Assembly: GCA_003280445.1 (NCBI GenBank)
Contig: QCEW01000003.1
Coordinates: 39,477 to 103,476 of the forward strand
From: Prochlorococcus sp. AG-363-A03
GTDB lineage: Bacteria; Cyanobacteriota; Cyanobacteriia; PCC-6307; Cyanobiaceae
Length of the DNA stretch: 64,000 bases
Direction of reading: 5' to 3'
Below, piece after piece: positions 30,413 to 39,773 of the stretch (positions are counted from its first letter, which is position 1; the number at the start of each line of letters is the position of its first letter). The position numbers were made by a program, and so were the translations under genes. Below the pieces are notes generated by a model. It worked only from the letters and a program-made list of their open reading frames with translations, had not been told where the DNA came from and made no database searches.

Positions 30413-30802
30413 GTGAATACTCCGTCATCAAAAGCATTAATCAATGAGAACCAAAAGATAAGCTCTTGGAGAATAATCTTATTATCTACTGTTACTCTCG
30501 CATTCCTTATTCTTTTCTGGGGGATGGGAGACTTTAAGCAAGATCCTTTCATAACTGAAACTTTATCTATTCAAGGCGAAGCTTTATCTGGAAGCAAATT
30601 ATTTAAAATCAATTGTGTCGGTTGCCATGGGATTTCAGCCCAAGGTTTTGTAGGGCCTGATCTCCATGAGGCGACTCAAGAAATGAGTGATAAAAAGATT
30701 ATAAATCAAGTTATTAGAGGATTGACTCCACCAATGCCAAGTTTTGAAATCGAGCCTCAATCAATGGCTGATCTATTGGCATATATGCATTCACTAAATT
30801 AA
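30413..30802 (+). CDS. cytM: Membrane-anchored cytochrome c (cytM-like)
   Basis: A 129-residue class I cytochrome c. An uncleaved-looking hydrophobic anchor at about residues 20-40 is followed by one heme site 'CVGCH' (near residue 69) and a distal Met, probably in 'TPPMPSF'. Size and anchor fit cytochrome cM, a minor c-type cytochrome whose job in cyanobacteria is debated. It starts with GTG. Only 2 nt separate it from the methylase gene downstream. Confidence 0.8.
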   Translation: MNTPSSKALINENQKISSWRIILLSTVTLAFLILFWGMGDFKQDPFITETLSIQGEALSGSKLFKINCVGCHGISAQGFVGPDLHEATQEMSDKKIINQVIRGLTPPMPSFEIEPQSMADLLAYMHSLN

Positions 30803-30804
30803 TA

Positions 30805-31542
30805 GTGTCTATAAAAAAATCTTTAAAAGTAGTACTTGTTGAACCAGCAGGACCAATCAATGTTGGGAGTGTCGCAAGACTATGTGAAAACTTTAGTGTT
30901 CATGAATTAAGAATAGTTTCTCCTAAATGCGATTATTTATCTCAAGAAGGGAAAAAGATGGCTGTAAGAGGATTGAAGATATTAGAAGAAGCAAAAGTAT
31001 ATAAGGACCTCAATGCAGCACTTTCAGACTGCTCAAGAATTATTGCCACATGCGGAAGGAAAGAACATGGAGAAATTCCACTTAATTCAAATAAAGATGC
31101 ATTGAGATGGGCTCTTAAATCAGAAAGAGAGGAGACAATAGCTTTGGTTTTCGGAAGAGAAGATCGGGGTTTGTCCAACGAAGAGCTTCTAAAAGCAAAT
31201 AAAGTGATCAGTCTTAATACAAGTGATAGTTATCCATCGTTAAATCTTTCACATGCAGTAGCAATTGTTCTTCATCAATTCAATCAATTTAATGAGATTG
31301 ATTTATTAAAACCACGTACAAAAACAAGCTATCCTGCTAATTTAATTAAATTAGAAGATTGTATTAATGATGCAGGTAGTTTTTTACTTGATATTGGCTT
31401 CTTAATGAAACATACATATAAAGCTAAAATGACGAAAATCAAACAATTGCTTTTAAGAGGTGAGGTAAAAGATGATGAAGTTGCACTAATAAGGGGGATA
31501 ATTAGCCAGGCAAGATGGAAAATTAAACATAAAAATGATTAA
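30805..31542 (+). CDS. SpoU/TrmJ-family RNA ribose methyltransferase
   Basis: A 245-residue SPOUT methylase with the three conserved motifs: 'EPAGPINVGSVAR', 'FGREDRGLSNEEL' and 'PSLNLSHAVAIVL'. The closest named type is TrmJ (2'-O-methylation of tRNA position 32), but rRNA targets cannot be ruled out. The start is GTG at 30805, two nt after the cytochrome gene, which suggests cotranscription. Confidence 0.87.
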   Translation: MSIKKSLKVVLVEPAGPINVGSVARLCENFSVHELRIVSPKCDYLSQEGKKMAVRGLKILEEAKVYKDLNAALSDCSRIIATCGRKEHGEIPLNSNKDALRWALKSEREETIALVFGREDRGLSNEELLKANKVISLNTSDSYPSLNLSHAVAIVLHQFNQFNEIDLLKPRTKTSYPANLIKLEDCINDAGSFLLDIGFLMKHTYKAKMTKIKQLLLRGEVKDDEVALIRGIISQARWKIKHKND

Positions 31543-31595
31543 TTAAAAATAACAAGCTAGAATAGATAGCAAAGGTTATATCCTTTCATTTTAAA

Positions 31596-32669
31596 GTGAA
31601 AAATCATCTCAAAGTAATTACGAATATATTTTTAACAAGCATAGGCATATCAGTTTTACTTGGCAGCTTACTAAGAGTTGCTGGTCCCATTAATCAAAGC
31701 TATAAAATAAATAAAAAAATTAATCTCTCAGGAAAATCAAGTAGGTCATTAAATAAAGAGTTACTAGCTGGAAAATCCAACATTTCATTATTTTATAATG
31801 ATAAATTAGAAAGGTTCGAAAGACTAGAAAAATTAATTAGTAAATGGGAAAAACTTATAATTAAAAATCCAGATCTATATGTAAGTGCTTTTTTCTTATC
31901 TTTAGACAATCAAGTCTATGCTGAAATAAATTCTAACGTTAGGCTATCTGCAGCAAGCAGTATCAAGGTGCCTATTCTAATTATTTTACTTAGAATGCTA
32001 GATAGAAAAGATATATTGTGGAATGAAAAATTGATACTTTCAGAAGATATAATTGGTAGCGGCTCAGGATGGATGGGATACCAAAAAATCGGTGAGAGCT
32101 TCCCTCTTTATGAAGTGGCCACGGAAATGATAAGAGTCAGTGATAATACCGCAACTAATTTACTAATCAAACGATTAGGAGGAATCAGTATGGTTAATAA
32201 AAAGTTTAAAGAAATTGGATTAAAAAATACACAAATAAATAACTATCTTCCCGATCTAGATGGGACAAATATTACATCAACCAAGGATCTATCTTTAGCG
32301 ATGTCTCTTGTCGATAATGGTTATCTACTTAATACTAATTCTAGAGATATTTTCAGAGAAATAATGAGCACATCAAAAACAAATACATTAATACCCTCTG
32401 GGATTTTGAGAGGTCTTGGGAAAGAATCTAAAGACACTGACTATCATCTTTCATTAAAAGGTTTTTTAGTTCACAACAAAACTGGTGATATTGGAATCTC
32501 ATATTCAGATACGGCTCTAATTCAAACCCCACATAATTCAAGGGCATTCGCAAGTTTTATAGTCAAAGGTCCATTTAACGATCCAAGATCTTCTGAATTG
32601 ATAAGAAATTTATCGGCAGAATTAGTCCCTTTTCTAGTGCTAGATCAAAAATCAAGTAATCCAAATTAG
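31596..32669 (+). CDS. Class A beta-lactamase-like serine hydrolase
   Basis: A 357-residue exported protein with one N-terminal hydrophobic segment (about residues 9-28). The penicilloyl-serine motifs are in order: SxxK in 'AASSIKVPIL', SDN in 'VSDNTATNL' and KTG in 'HNKTGDIG'. The fold is that of class A beta-lactamases, but in marine cyanobacteria a role in cell wall metabolism is as likely as drug resistance. A long linker sits between anchor and catalytic domain. Start GTG at 31596. Confidence 0.85.
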   Translation: MKNHLKVITNIFLTSIGISVLLGSLLRVAGPINQSYKINKKINLSGKSSRSLNKELLAGKSNISLFYNDKLERFERLEKLISKWEKLIIKNPDLYVSAFFLSLDNQVYAEINSNVRLSAASSIKVPILIILLRMLDRKDILWNEKLILSEDIIGSGSGWMGYQKIGESFPLYEVATEMIRVSDNTATNLLIKRLGGISMVNKKFKEIGLKNTQINNYLPDLDGTNITSTKDLSLAMSLVDNGYLLNTNSRDIFREIMSTSKTNTLIPSGILRGLGKESKDTDYHLSLKGFLVHNKTGDIGISYSDTALIQTPHNSRAFASFIVKGPFNDPRSSELIRNLSAELVPFLVLDQKSSNPN

Positions 32670-32780
32670 AATTTTTACTGATTAAAATAAACATTTGCTT
32701 TTCATTATCATTTTTTTTTTGAACTTTATCAATCTAAAGTGGCCTGCTTATGAAACAATCTTGTTACCAGTAATAAGAAA

Positions 32781-33869
32781 GTGAGTTCAACTAGAAAACG
32801 CAGGGTTTTTCCATTCACTTCAGTGATCGGACAAGAAGAAATGAAGCTGGCGCTTCTCTTAAATGTTATTGACCCGAGAATAGGCGGAGTAATGATAATG
32901 GGAGATAGAGGTACTGGGAAATCCACTACTATAAGAGCACTTGCAGATCTATTACCTGCAATTGAAGTCGTTGAAGGAGATCCCTATAACAGCTCTCTTG
33001 ATGATCCAGACCTTCAAAGCAATGATGTCAGAGAGAAGATAGAGAGTGGTAGTGAAATACAAAAAGGTGAGAAGCAAGTTCCCATGATTGATCTACCTTT
33101 AGGTGCTACCGAGGATAGACTTTGTGGAACGATTGATATTGAAAAGGCTCTTAGTGAAGGTGTGAGAGCTTTTGAACCCGGACTGCTAGCAAAAGCAAAT
33201 AGAGGTTTGCTTTATGTCGACGAAGTTAACTTGCTAGATGATCACCTTGTCGACGTTCTTCTAGATTCTGCCGCTTCAGGCTGGAATACGGTTGAACGTG
33301 AGGGGATCTCGGTTAGGCATCCAGCAAGGTTTGTTCTTATTGGTTCAGGTAACCCAGAGGAAGGGGAATTAAGGCCCCAGTTACTTGATCGCTTTGGAAT
33401 GAGTGTAGAAGTAAGAACCGTAAGAGAAGCAAAACTTCGCGTTCAAGTTGTTGATCAACGCACATCCTTTGATAATGATCCTGAATCTTTTAGCGATTCG
33501 GTTCAGGGAAAGCAAGACTCGCTTCAACAAAAAGTGGTTGATGCTCAAAATTTACTCAACGAGGTTTCTATCGATGAAGATCTCAGACTAAGAATTTCAG
33601 CAGTATGTGGTGAACTTGATGTTGATGGTCTCAGAGGAGATATTGTTACGAACAGAGCAGCTAGAGCCCTTGCAGCCTTCGAAGGAAGAAAAGAGGTAAC
33701 TGAAGAAGATATTGCTCGTGTCGTCTCGACGGCTTTAAGGCACAGACTTAGAAAAGATCCCCTTGAACAAGTTGATTCTGGAGATAGAGTAATAAAAGCT
33801 TTTTGCAAAGTATTTGAGAGAAATGAAAGTAATGATATATCTGAATTTGAACTGGCTACAACAAACTAA
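32781..33869 (+). CDS. chlI: Magnesium chelatase ATPase subunit I
   Basis: An AAA+ motor that, with ChlD and ChlH, inserts Mg into protoporphyrin IX, the first step of the chlorophyll branch. Walker A is 'GDRGTGKST' (near residue 46) and Walker B '[12 protein letters not shown]'; sensor and arginine motifs follow ('[14 protein letters not shown]'). Length 362 is normal. It starts with GTG at 32781. ruvC starts right after the stop (TAAGTG). Confidence 0.96.
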   Translation: MSSTRKRRVFPFTSVIGQEEMKLALLLNVIDPRIGGVMIMGDRGTGKSTTIRALADLLPAIEVVEGDPYNSSLDDPDLQSNDVREKIESGSEIQKGEKQVPMIDLPLGATEDRLCGTIDIEKALSEGVRAFEPGLLAKANRGLLYVDEVNLLDDHLVDVLLDSAASGWNTVEREGISVRHPARFVLIGSGNPEEGELRPQLLDRFGMSVEVRTVREAKLRVQVVDQRTSFDNDPESFSDSVQGKQDSLQQKVVDAQNLLNEVSIDEDLRLRISAVCGELDVDGLRGDIVTNRAARALAAFEGRKEVTEEDIARVVSTALRHRLRKDPLEQVDSGDRVIKAFCKVFERNESNDISEFELATTN

Positions 33870-34334
33870 GTGAGAATAATAGGAATAGATCCTGGGTTAG
33901 CGAGAGTAGGTTATGGAATTATTGATGAAATAGAAGGAAAGAAAATAATGCTTGATTGCGGAATTATAGAAACAAAACCAACACAGAAAGAAGAAAAAAG
34001 ACTTGAAGAAATTTCAAATGATTTATCCTCAATAATAAATAAATGGAATCCAAATTCTGCAGCAGTAGAAAAGTTTTTTTTCTACCGCTCTAGTACGACA
34101 ATTAGTGTTGTTCAAGCTCGCGGAGTGATAATGATGACTTTAGGAAAGCACAATCTTCCGATACAAGAATTTCCACCAATGCAAATCAAACTTGCTGTGA
34201 CTGGATATGGACATTCAGATAAAGATGAAGTTTTAAAAGCTGTAATGAATGAACTCAGTATCACTTCACCTCCTAAGCCAGACGATGCTGCAGATGCACT
34301 AGCAATAGCACTTACTGGAATCTATCTTAAATAA
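33870..34334 (+). CDS. ruvC: Holliday junction resolvase RuvC
   Basis: Cuts Holliday junctions in recombination. The acidic residues of the RNase H-like site are visible: D7 in '[12 protein letters not shown]', Glu in 'AAVEKFFF', and the final Asp pair in '[13 protein letters not shown]'. Length 154 is normal. It starts with GTG immediately after chlI, so the two are probably cotranscribed. Confidence 0.95.
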   Translation: MRIIGIDPGLARVGYGIIDEIEGKKIMLDCGIIETKPTQKEEKRLEEISNDLSSIINKWNPNSAAVEKFFFYRSSTTISVVQARGVIMMTLGKHNLPIQEFPPMQIKLAVTGYGHSDKDEVLKAVMNELSITSPPKPDDAADALAIALTGIYLK

Positions 34335-34363
34335 TTGAATATATAATTAAAATCTATTATTTC

Positions 34364-34960
34364 ATGAAAAATATGTATGACAATATTAAATTAAATAAAG
34401 AAATAAAAAGGAAGGAATATAATTTAATCCGTAATTCAAACTCATCATTAATTCATGAAAAAATAAAGTTAAACGTCAAGTCAACATTAAATATACTTTT
34501 AAATAAATATCATGTAGAAGGAAAATTTATAGGTATATACTGGCCATTGAAAGGTGAGGTGGATATAAGATTTATTAAAGGAATCAATAATCAAAAAGTT
34601 GCTCTACCGTCGAGTTCCAAAAGTAATGGTATTAGCTATCATCATTGGTCAAATAATCAATTAGAGTTAGATTCAAACAGTATTCCTGCGCCAAAGCGGG
34701 AAAACGCTATTAAACCTAATGATATTTCTATCCTATTTGTACCCGCAATAGCTATTGATCACGGAGGGTACAGATTAGGCTACGGGGGTGGATACTTTGA
34801 TCGTCTTCGAAAAAGAGATTTGTGGTTATCAATACCATCATTTGTAGTCATCAGTAATAATTGCATATCTGAAGAACCATTACCTAGAGACAGATGGGAC
34901 GTTCCTTTTAATGGTTGGATTAGCGAAAAAGGTCTACATCAAATTAAAGCAACTAAATAA
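34364..34960 (+). CDS. 5-formyltetrahydrofolate cyclo-ligase
   Basis: Converts 5-formyl-THF to 5,10-methenyl-THF with ATP. The family signature 'GYRLGYGGGYFDRL' lies near residue 140, with 'IYWPLKGEVDIR' earlier. Length 198 is normal. The N-terminus is unusually rich in Lys and Asn; ATG 34364 is followed by a second ATG at codon 4. It sits between ruvC and sufE on the same strand. Confidence 0.92.
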   Translation: MKNMYDNIKLNKEIKRKEYNLIRNSNSSLIHEKIKLNVKSTLNILLNKYHVEGKFIGIYWPLKGEVDIRFIKGINNQKVALPSSSKSNGISYHHWSNNQLELDSNSIPAPKRENAIKPNDISILFVPAIAIDHGGYRLGYGGGYFDRLRKRDLWLSIPSFVVISNNCISEEPLPRDRWDVPFNGWISEKGLHQIKATK

Positions 34961-35002
34961 TTAGTTAGGCTTTAGGATATATCAACTGTTTGAACTGAAG
35001 AA

Positions 35003-35467
35003 GTGACTGAGATCAAAGAAAAATCTTCCATCAATACTTACGGTAGTGATTCACTAGATAATCTTATAGAGCGTTTACAATCGACTTCAGATCCGAAAAG
35101 GCGCTATGAATATATTCTATGGCTAGCTAAAAGTCTGCCTTTACTAGATGAAGATCTTCACCTAGCAACTACTAAAGTAAAAGGATGCATTTCAGAAGTA
35201 TATGTTCTTGGAATTCTTTTGAATGGAAAAATTCAATGGAAAGGATATTCAGACGCGCTAATAACAAAAGGATTGCTTGCTTTTTTAATAAAAGGTATGA
35301 ATGATCTAACACCTTTTGAAGTACTCTCTATAGATGAGAAATTTATTGAGATGACAGGATTAAGTAAAAGCTTGACGCCATCGAGAGCAAATGGTTTTCT
35401 CAATATATTCCTGAAAATGAAGGCACAAGCAAAAAATCTCTCACTACCTAATTCAGACAATGAATAA
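35003..35467 (+). CDS. sufE: Cysteine desulfurization accessory protein SufE
   Basis: A 154-residue SufE. It takes persulfide sulfur from SufS for iron-sulfur cluster assembly. The acceptor Cys is in 'TTKVKGCISEVYV'; 'RRYEYILWLAKSLP' is the usual N-terminal helix. It starts with GTG at 35003. The gene is followed after 34 nt by hom. Confidence 0.93.
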   Translation: MTEIKEKSSINTYGSDSLDNLIERLQSTSDPKRRYEYILWLAKSLPLLDEDLHLATTKVKGCISEVYVLGILLNGKIQWKGYSDALITKGLLAFLIKGMNDLTPFEVLSIDEKFIEMTGLSKSLTPSRANGFLNIFLKMKAQAKNLSLPNSDNE

Positions 35468-35501
35468 ATAAGTTTCAACAAAATTATCGCTCTATAAAAA
35501 C

Positions 35502-36818
35502 ATGAAAAAAGTTGGTATCGGTTTACTTGGCCTAGGAACGGTTGGTCAGGGTGTTGCAAATATCATAAGCAGACCGAATGATAGGCATCCTTTAGTTGGA
35601 GAACTTGAACTTATTGGTGTCGCAGTAAGAAATCTCAAAAAGAAAAGAGATATATCTATCCCGGATTCAATACTTACAACAAACCCTATTGAAATAGTAA
35701 ATAACCCGAATATTCAAATAGTTGTTGAAGTAATGGGCGGTATTGAGCCCGCAAAATCATTAATTATCCAAGCCATAAGAGCAGGTAAATCTATTGTTAC
35801 TGCAAATAAAGCAGTAATTGCAAGACATGGTGAAGAGATTTCAAATGAAGCAAAAGCCGCTGGGGTTTATGTCCTCATTGAAGCAGCAGTAGGAGGTGGA
35901 ATTCCAATAATAGAGCCTTTAAAACAATCTTTAGGGGGGAATCAGATAACGAAAGTAAGCGGAATAATAAATGGAACAACTAATTACATACTCTCAAGAA
36001 TGGATAAAGAAGGGGTTAATTATGCTGAAGTTTTAAAAGATGCTCAAGCACTTGGATATGCAGAAAGTGATCCGGCTGCTGATGTCGAGGGGTCCGACGC
36101 CGCTGATAAAATTGCAATTCTTAGTGGCCTTGCTTTTGGTGGAGCAATTAAGCGAGCAGACATACCAACAACTGGAATAAATCTCCTTGAAGGAATAGAT
36201 GTTAATTATGCAAGAAAGTTAGGGTATGGAATTAAGCTTTTAGCAATATCTGAGAAAGGAGAAGCTCAATCAAACAGCGAAAACAGTCAACCACTCTCTG
36301 TTTGGGTTGAGCCAACATTAGTACCTGAAGATAATCCATTAGCGGGGGTAAATGGAGTGAACAATGCAATCCTCGTGGAGGGCAATCCAATTGGTCAAGT
36401 GATGTTTTTCGGCCCAGGTGCAGGATCTGGTCCAACCGCATCTGCTGTTGTTGCAGACATACTTAACATTGCAGGTATTCAGTCCATGAGTGAAGAAAAA
36501 ATCTTTAAATTGGATCCACTTCTATCCGCAAAAGGTTGGAGAAGTTGTCACGTAACAGAAAAGAAACAAATAACCAAAAAGAATTATATACGGCTTGTTG
36601 CAGAAGATAGTCCAGGAGTAATTGGAGAAATCGGGACTATTTTTGGAAACAAAAAAATATCTATTGAATCAATTGTGCAATTCGATGCCAGGAATAAACA
36701 AGCAGAGATAGTAGTTATTACTCACAAGATTAATCAAGGTCAACTTGAAGAAGCTCTTTTAGATATCGAAAACTTGTCACAAGTTAAGAGAATTGCAGCA
36801 TCGATGGGTTGCCTTTAG
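35502..36818 (+). CDS. hom: Homoserine dehydrogenase
   Basis: NAD(P)-dependent reduction of aspartate semialdehyde to homoserine, leading to threonine and methionine. It has the nucleotide loop 'GLGTVGQGVANI', 'TANKAVIARHGEEI', and the substrate region 'YAESDPAADVEGSDAADK'. A C-terminal ACT domain (about residues 360-435, starting 'EDSPGVIGEIG') points to threonine feedback. Length 438 is normal for the monofunctional type. Start ATG. Confidence 0.96.
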   Translation: MKKVGIGLLGLGTVGQGVANIISRPNDRHPLVGELELIGVAVRNLKKKRDISIPDSILTTNPIEIVNNPNIQIVVEVMGGIEPAKSLIIQAIRAGKSIVTANKAVIARHGEEISNEAKAAGVYVLIEAAVGGGIPIIEPLKQSLGGNQITKVSGIINGTTNYILSRMDKEGVNYAEVLKDAQALGYAESDPAADVEGSDAADKIAILSGLAFGGAIKRADIPTTGINLLEGIDVNYARKLGYGIKLLAISEKGEAQSNSENSQPLSVWVEPTLVPEDNPLAGVNGVNNAILVEGNPIGQVMFFGPGAGSGPTASAVVADILNIAGIQSMSEEKIFKLDPLLSAKGWRSCHVTEKKQITKKNYIRLVAEDSPGVIGEIGTIFGNKKISIESIVQFDARNKQAEIVVITHKINQGQLEEALLDIENLSQVKRIAASMGCL

Positions 36819-36909
36819 CTAACGAAAACTAGTCAAATCTAAATTAAGTTGCTAATTATATAAAAAGAATAAAGGAAATTTTTCTTAAATTTCTTTTCGG
36901 AACTAAACC

Positions 36910-37128
36910 ATGACAACATCCAAAAACGTAATTGAGAAAACCAGAGAAGAAACAGAAAAAAATATAAATCAAGGAGATTGTGTTCATCTAAAAAATCAAG
37001 AGGAGCTTTTTCAAGTATTAGGTATAGATAATGCTTATGAAAAATGTTGGGTTCGTGAATGGCCACTCAACCCTAATGGATCCCCTGTCTTCGAAATATC
37101 AATTAAACAAGTATCTCCTAATCAATAA
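36910..37128 (+). CDS. Small conserved protein, unknown
   Basis: A soluble 72-residue protein from ATG 36910 with an acidic, Lys/Glu-rich start and a compact 'CWVREWPLNPNGSPVFEISIKQV' type end. It looks like a real gene by sequence complexity. No domain is recognised. It stands alone between hom and the ABC binding protein gene. Confidence 0.65.
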   Translation: MTTSKNVIEKTREETEKNINQGDCVHLKNQEELFQVLGIDNAYEKCWVREWPLNPNGSPVFEISIKQVSPNQ

Positions 37129-37170
37129 CAATTTTATTCAGCTAGATATAATTATAAAATCTTATAATAA

Positions 37171-38748
37171 ATGATAAAACTGAATTACATAAAAAATATT
37201 TTAAATATCTCAGGTATTCTCTTAATATTATTTCAATTATCTTGTGTTCAATACAAGAAAAGAGAAAATATTATTGTAGCAAGTGCAGGTAAAATTGAAT
37301 CCCTTGATCCTGCTCAAGCGAATACTATTAGGACGCTACAAATACTAAGCGCTCTAGGAGATACTTTATACAAAATAAATAAGAAAGGGAATCTTTACCC
37401 AAGCCTAGCCAAAGATTTACCAAAAATAAGTAAGAATGGTTTGCTAATAGATATTCCACTCAAAGAAAATATTTCATTTCATGATGGAAGTACTTTTAAT
37501 GCAGAAGCAATGGCATTTAGCCTTAATCGCTTCAGGGAAATAGGAACTTTAAATTACCTATTAAATGACAAAGTAGAAGGTATTGAAGTCAAAGATGAAT
37601 TCACTATTAGAATAAAATTAAAAAAGCCATCTAGCTCTATCAAAAGTCTTTTAACATCGGTAAATTTAACACCTGTATCTCCAAATTCATATTCAAATTA
37701 TAAAGATAGTTTCAATAGTAAAAATTTTGTAGGAACTGGTCCTTATTTCTTGAAAAGTTTTAACTCAAGTCAACAAATAATCAAGCCATTCAAAAACTAT
37801 TGGGGAGAGAAACCTCAAAATAAAGGCATCGACTTTATAAATTACAGTAATTCTAGTACACTTTTTGGGGCTATTAAAACTAAACAAGTTGATGTTTTAA
37901 TAGCAAATTCGATAGCTGATATGCATCGTTTATCATTAGATATAATGGTTAATAAAGATAAGCTTAATTCAGGAGAAGGCCCCCCAACATCAATTGGTTA
38001 TATTACCTTTAAGAGTAACAATATACCATTATCAAATCAAAATTTAAGAAAAGCACTTTCATACACGATTGATAGGAAACTAATCAGTCAAAGAGTAAGT
38101 TTTGGGACTAGAGAGCCCTTATATTCCATAGCACCTCCGCAATTTTACAAGAAAGAATTTTCACCATGGCCATCTTATGAGCCTAAGATTGCAAGAAAAT
38201 TATTAAAGGAAGAAGGCTATTGCGAAAACAATATTCTCAATATTCCATTAACGTTCAGATCAACTGTACCTGCAGATAAAAATCTAGCACTTATATGGCA
38301 AGAACAAATCAAAAGAGATTTATCTGATTGTTTAAAACTCACTTTAAATGGAGTGGAATCAACAACAGTATATGATCAGCTATCAAAGGGTTCTTTTGAA
38401 GCGGTTATATTAGATTGGACTGGAGATTTTTCTGATCCGATAGCATATTTAGCTCCTTTATTAAGTTGTACTCAGATAAAGAATAATACTTGTCTTAAGG
38501 GAGAATCTGTTTTCAGTGGAAGTTTTTGGGGAGATAAAAAAGTACAAGAACTATTGGAGATAAGTGAAGAACGAGAGGGAGAAAGTAGATTAAATACTTT
38601 TATAAAAATCGAACAACTTGCAGATCAAGGAAGTTCTTACTTACCAGTTTGGCTAATCAGACCTAAAGCTTGGTCTTTAAAAAATATAAGTCATCCAGAA
38701 TTCTCGGGAAATGGCTTAATTATTCTAAAAAACTTAAAAAGGGACTAG
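37171..38748 (+). CDS. ABC transporter substrate-binding lipoprotein, peptide/nickel class
   Basis: A 525-residue family 5 binding protein. A signal peptide ends in a lipobox-like 'FQLSC' (Cys 25), so the mature protein should be lipid-anchored outside the membrane. 'SLDPAQANT', 'PSLAKDLPKISKNG', 'FHDGSTFNAEAMAFSLNR' and 'GTGPYFL' are standard for the OppA/DppA/NikA group. The ligand cannot be told from sequence. A permease gene follows 2 nt later. Confidence 0.92.
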   Translation: MIKLNYIKNILNISGILLILFQLSCVQYKKRENIIVASAGKIESLDPAQANTIRTLQILSALGDTLYKINKKGNLYPSLAKDLPKISKNGLLIDIPLKENISFHDGSTFNAEAMAFSLNRFREIGTLNYLLNDKVEGIEVKDEFTIRIKLKKPSSSIKSLLTSVNLTPVSPNSYSNYKDSFNSKNFVGTGPYFLKSFNSSQQIIKPFKNYWGEKPQNKGIDFINYSNSSTLFGAIKTKQVDVLIANSIADMHRLSLDIMVNKDKLNSGEGPPTSIGYITFKSNNIPLSNQNLRKALSYTIDRKLISQRVSFGTREPLYSIAPPQFYKKEFSPWPSYEPKIARKLLKEEGYCENNILNIPLTFRSTVPADKNLALIWQEQIKRDLSDCLKLTLNGVESTTVYDQLSKGSFEAVILDWTGDFSDPIAYLAPLLSCTQIKNNTCLKGESVFSGSFWGDKKVQELLEISEEREGESRLNTFIKIEQLADQGSSYLPVWLIRPKAWSLKNISHPEFSGNGLIILKNLKRD

Positions 38749-38750
38749 TT

Positions 38751-39773
38751 TTGTCATCAAAAAAGGAACTCTTCAAATATGTCATAGCAAGATTAGCTCT
38801 ATTGCCCATTATGCTTTGGATCATTTCGAGCTTAGTTTTTATATTATTAAGAATCGCACCAGGCGACCCCGTAGATGCAATTCTAGGAACTCGAGCTAAT
38901 GAATTGGCACGAGAAAGTCTAAGAATTAAACTTGGACTAGATAAACCACTAATTAATCAATACCTTGAATATTTAAATCATCTAATACATGGAAATTTGG
39001 GAACTTCATTAAGCACACAAGAACCTGTAAAAGAAATTATTTCTAAAGCTCTTCCCGCAAGTATGGAATTAGCAATAGTTGCAATATTAATAGCTTTACT
39101 ATTGGGTTGTTTAATTGGTTTTTTAGGCGCAGTTAGGCCAGAAGGGAAAATAGATCTTTTGGGAAGGATTTTTGGTATTGGAACTTATGCTCTCCCTCCT
39201 TTTTGGGCCGCGATGCTAATTCAAATTATTTTCGCTGTATTGCTAGGTTGGTTTCCCATTGGAGCAAGATTACCTCCTGGAGCTATTCCTCCTCCCCCAG
39301 TTACTGGTTTCTTACTTGTAGATAGTATTTTAAATAAAAACATTGAAATAATTTTTAGTTCTATTAAACATTTGATATTACCATCAGTCACTCTAGGAAT
39401 ATTATTAAGCGGAATATTTAGTCGTTCGTTAAGATTAAATCTAGAGGAAGTTTTAAAAAAAGATTATATTGAGGCAGCAAAAAGTAGAGGTATAAATGAC
39501 TCCGGAATATTATTAAAACATGCTTTACCAAATACAATGCTACCAATATTGACAATTACCGGATTAACAGTTTCATCTTTAATTGGTGGAGCACTTTTAA
39601 TTGAAATAACGTTCTCTTGGCCTGGAATTGCTCTTGGACTTAAAGAGGCTATTAACCAAAGAGACTATCCAGTCGTGCAAGGAATAGTTGTTATTATATC
39701 TAGCCTTGTTGTCATGATTAGTGTAGCAATAGATATTGCTATTGCATACATTGACCCAAGGGTCAGCTATTGA
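38751..39773 (+). CDS. ABC transporter permease, DppB type
   Basis: A 340-residue permease with six hydrophobic segments and the EAA loop 'EAAKSRGINDSGILLKHALPNTMLP'. The start is TTG at 38751, 2 nt after the binding-protein stop; the longer open frame to 38670 overlaps that gene and is unlikely. Opp/Dpp systems need a second permease and ATPases; none follows here, since the next gene is on the other strand, so partners must be elsewhere or lost. Confidence 0.92.
   Translation: MSSKKELFKYVIARLALLPIMLWIISSLVFILLRIAPGDPVDAILGTRANELARESLRIKLGLDKPLINQYLEYLNHLIHGNLGTSLSTQEPVKEIISKALPASMELAIVAILIALLLGCLIGFLGAVRPEGKIDLLGRIFGIGTYALPPFWAAMLIQIIFAVLLGWFPIGARLPPGAIPPPPVTGFLLVDSILNKNIEIIFSSIKHLILPSVTLGILLSGIFSRSLRLNLEEVLKKDYIEAAKSRGINDSGILLKHALPNTMLPILTITGLTVSSLIGGALLIEITFSWPGIALGLKEAINQRDYPVVQGIVVIISSLVVMISVAIDIAIAYIDPRVSY

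Noticed and set aside
38670-38750. Longer N-terminus for the DppB permease
   Set aside because: It overlaps the end of the binding-protein gene; the TTG at 38751 sits in the normal position 2 nt after the stop.
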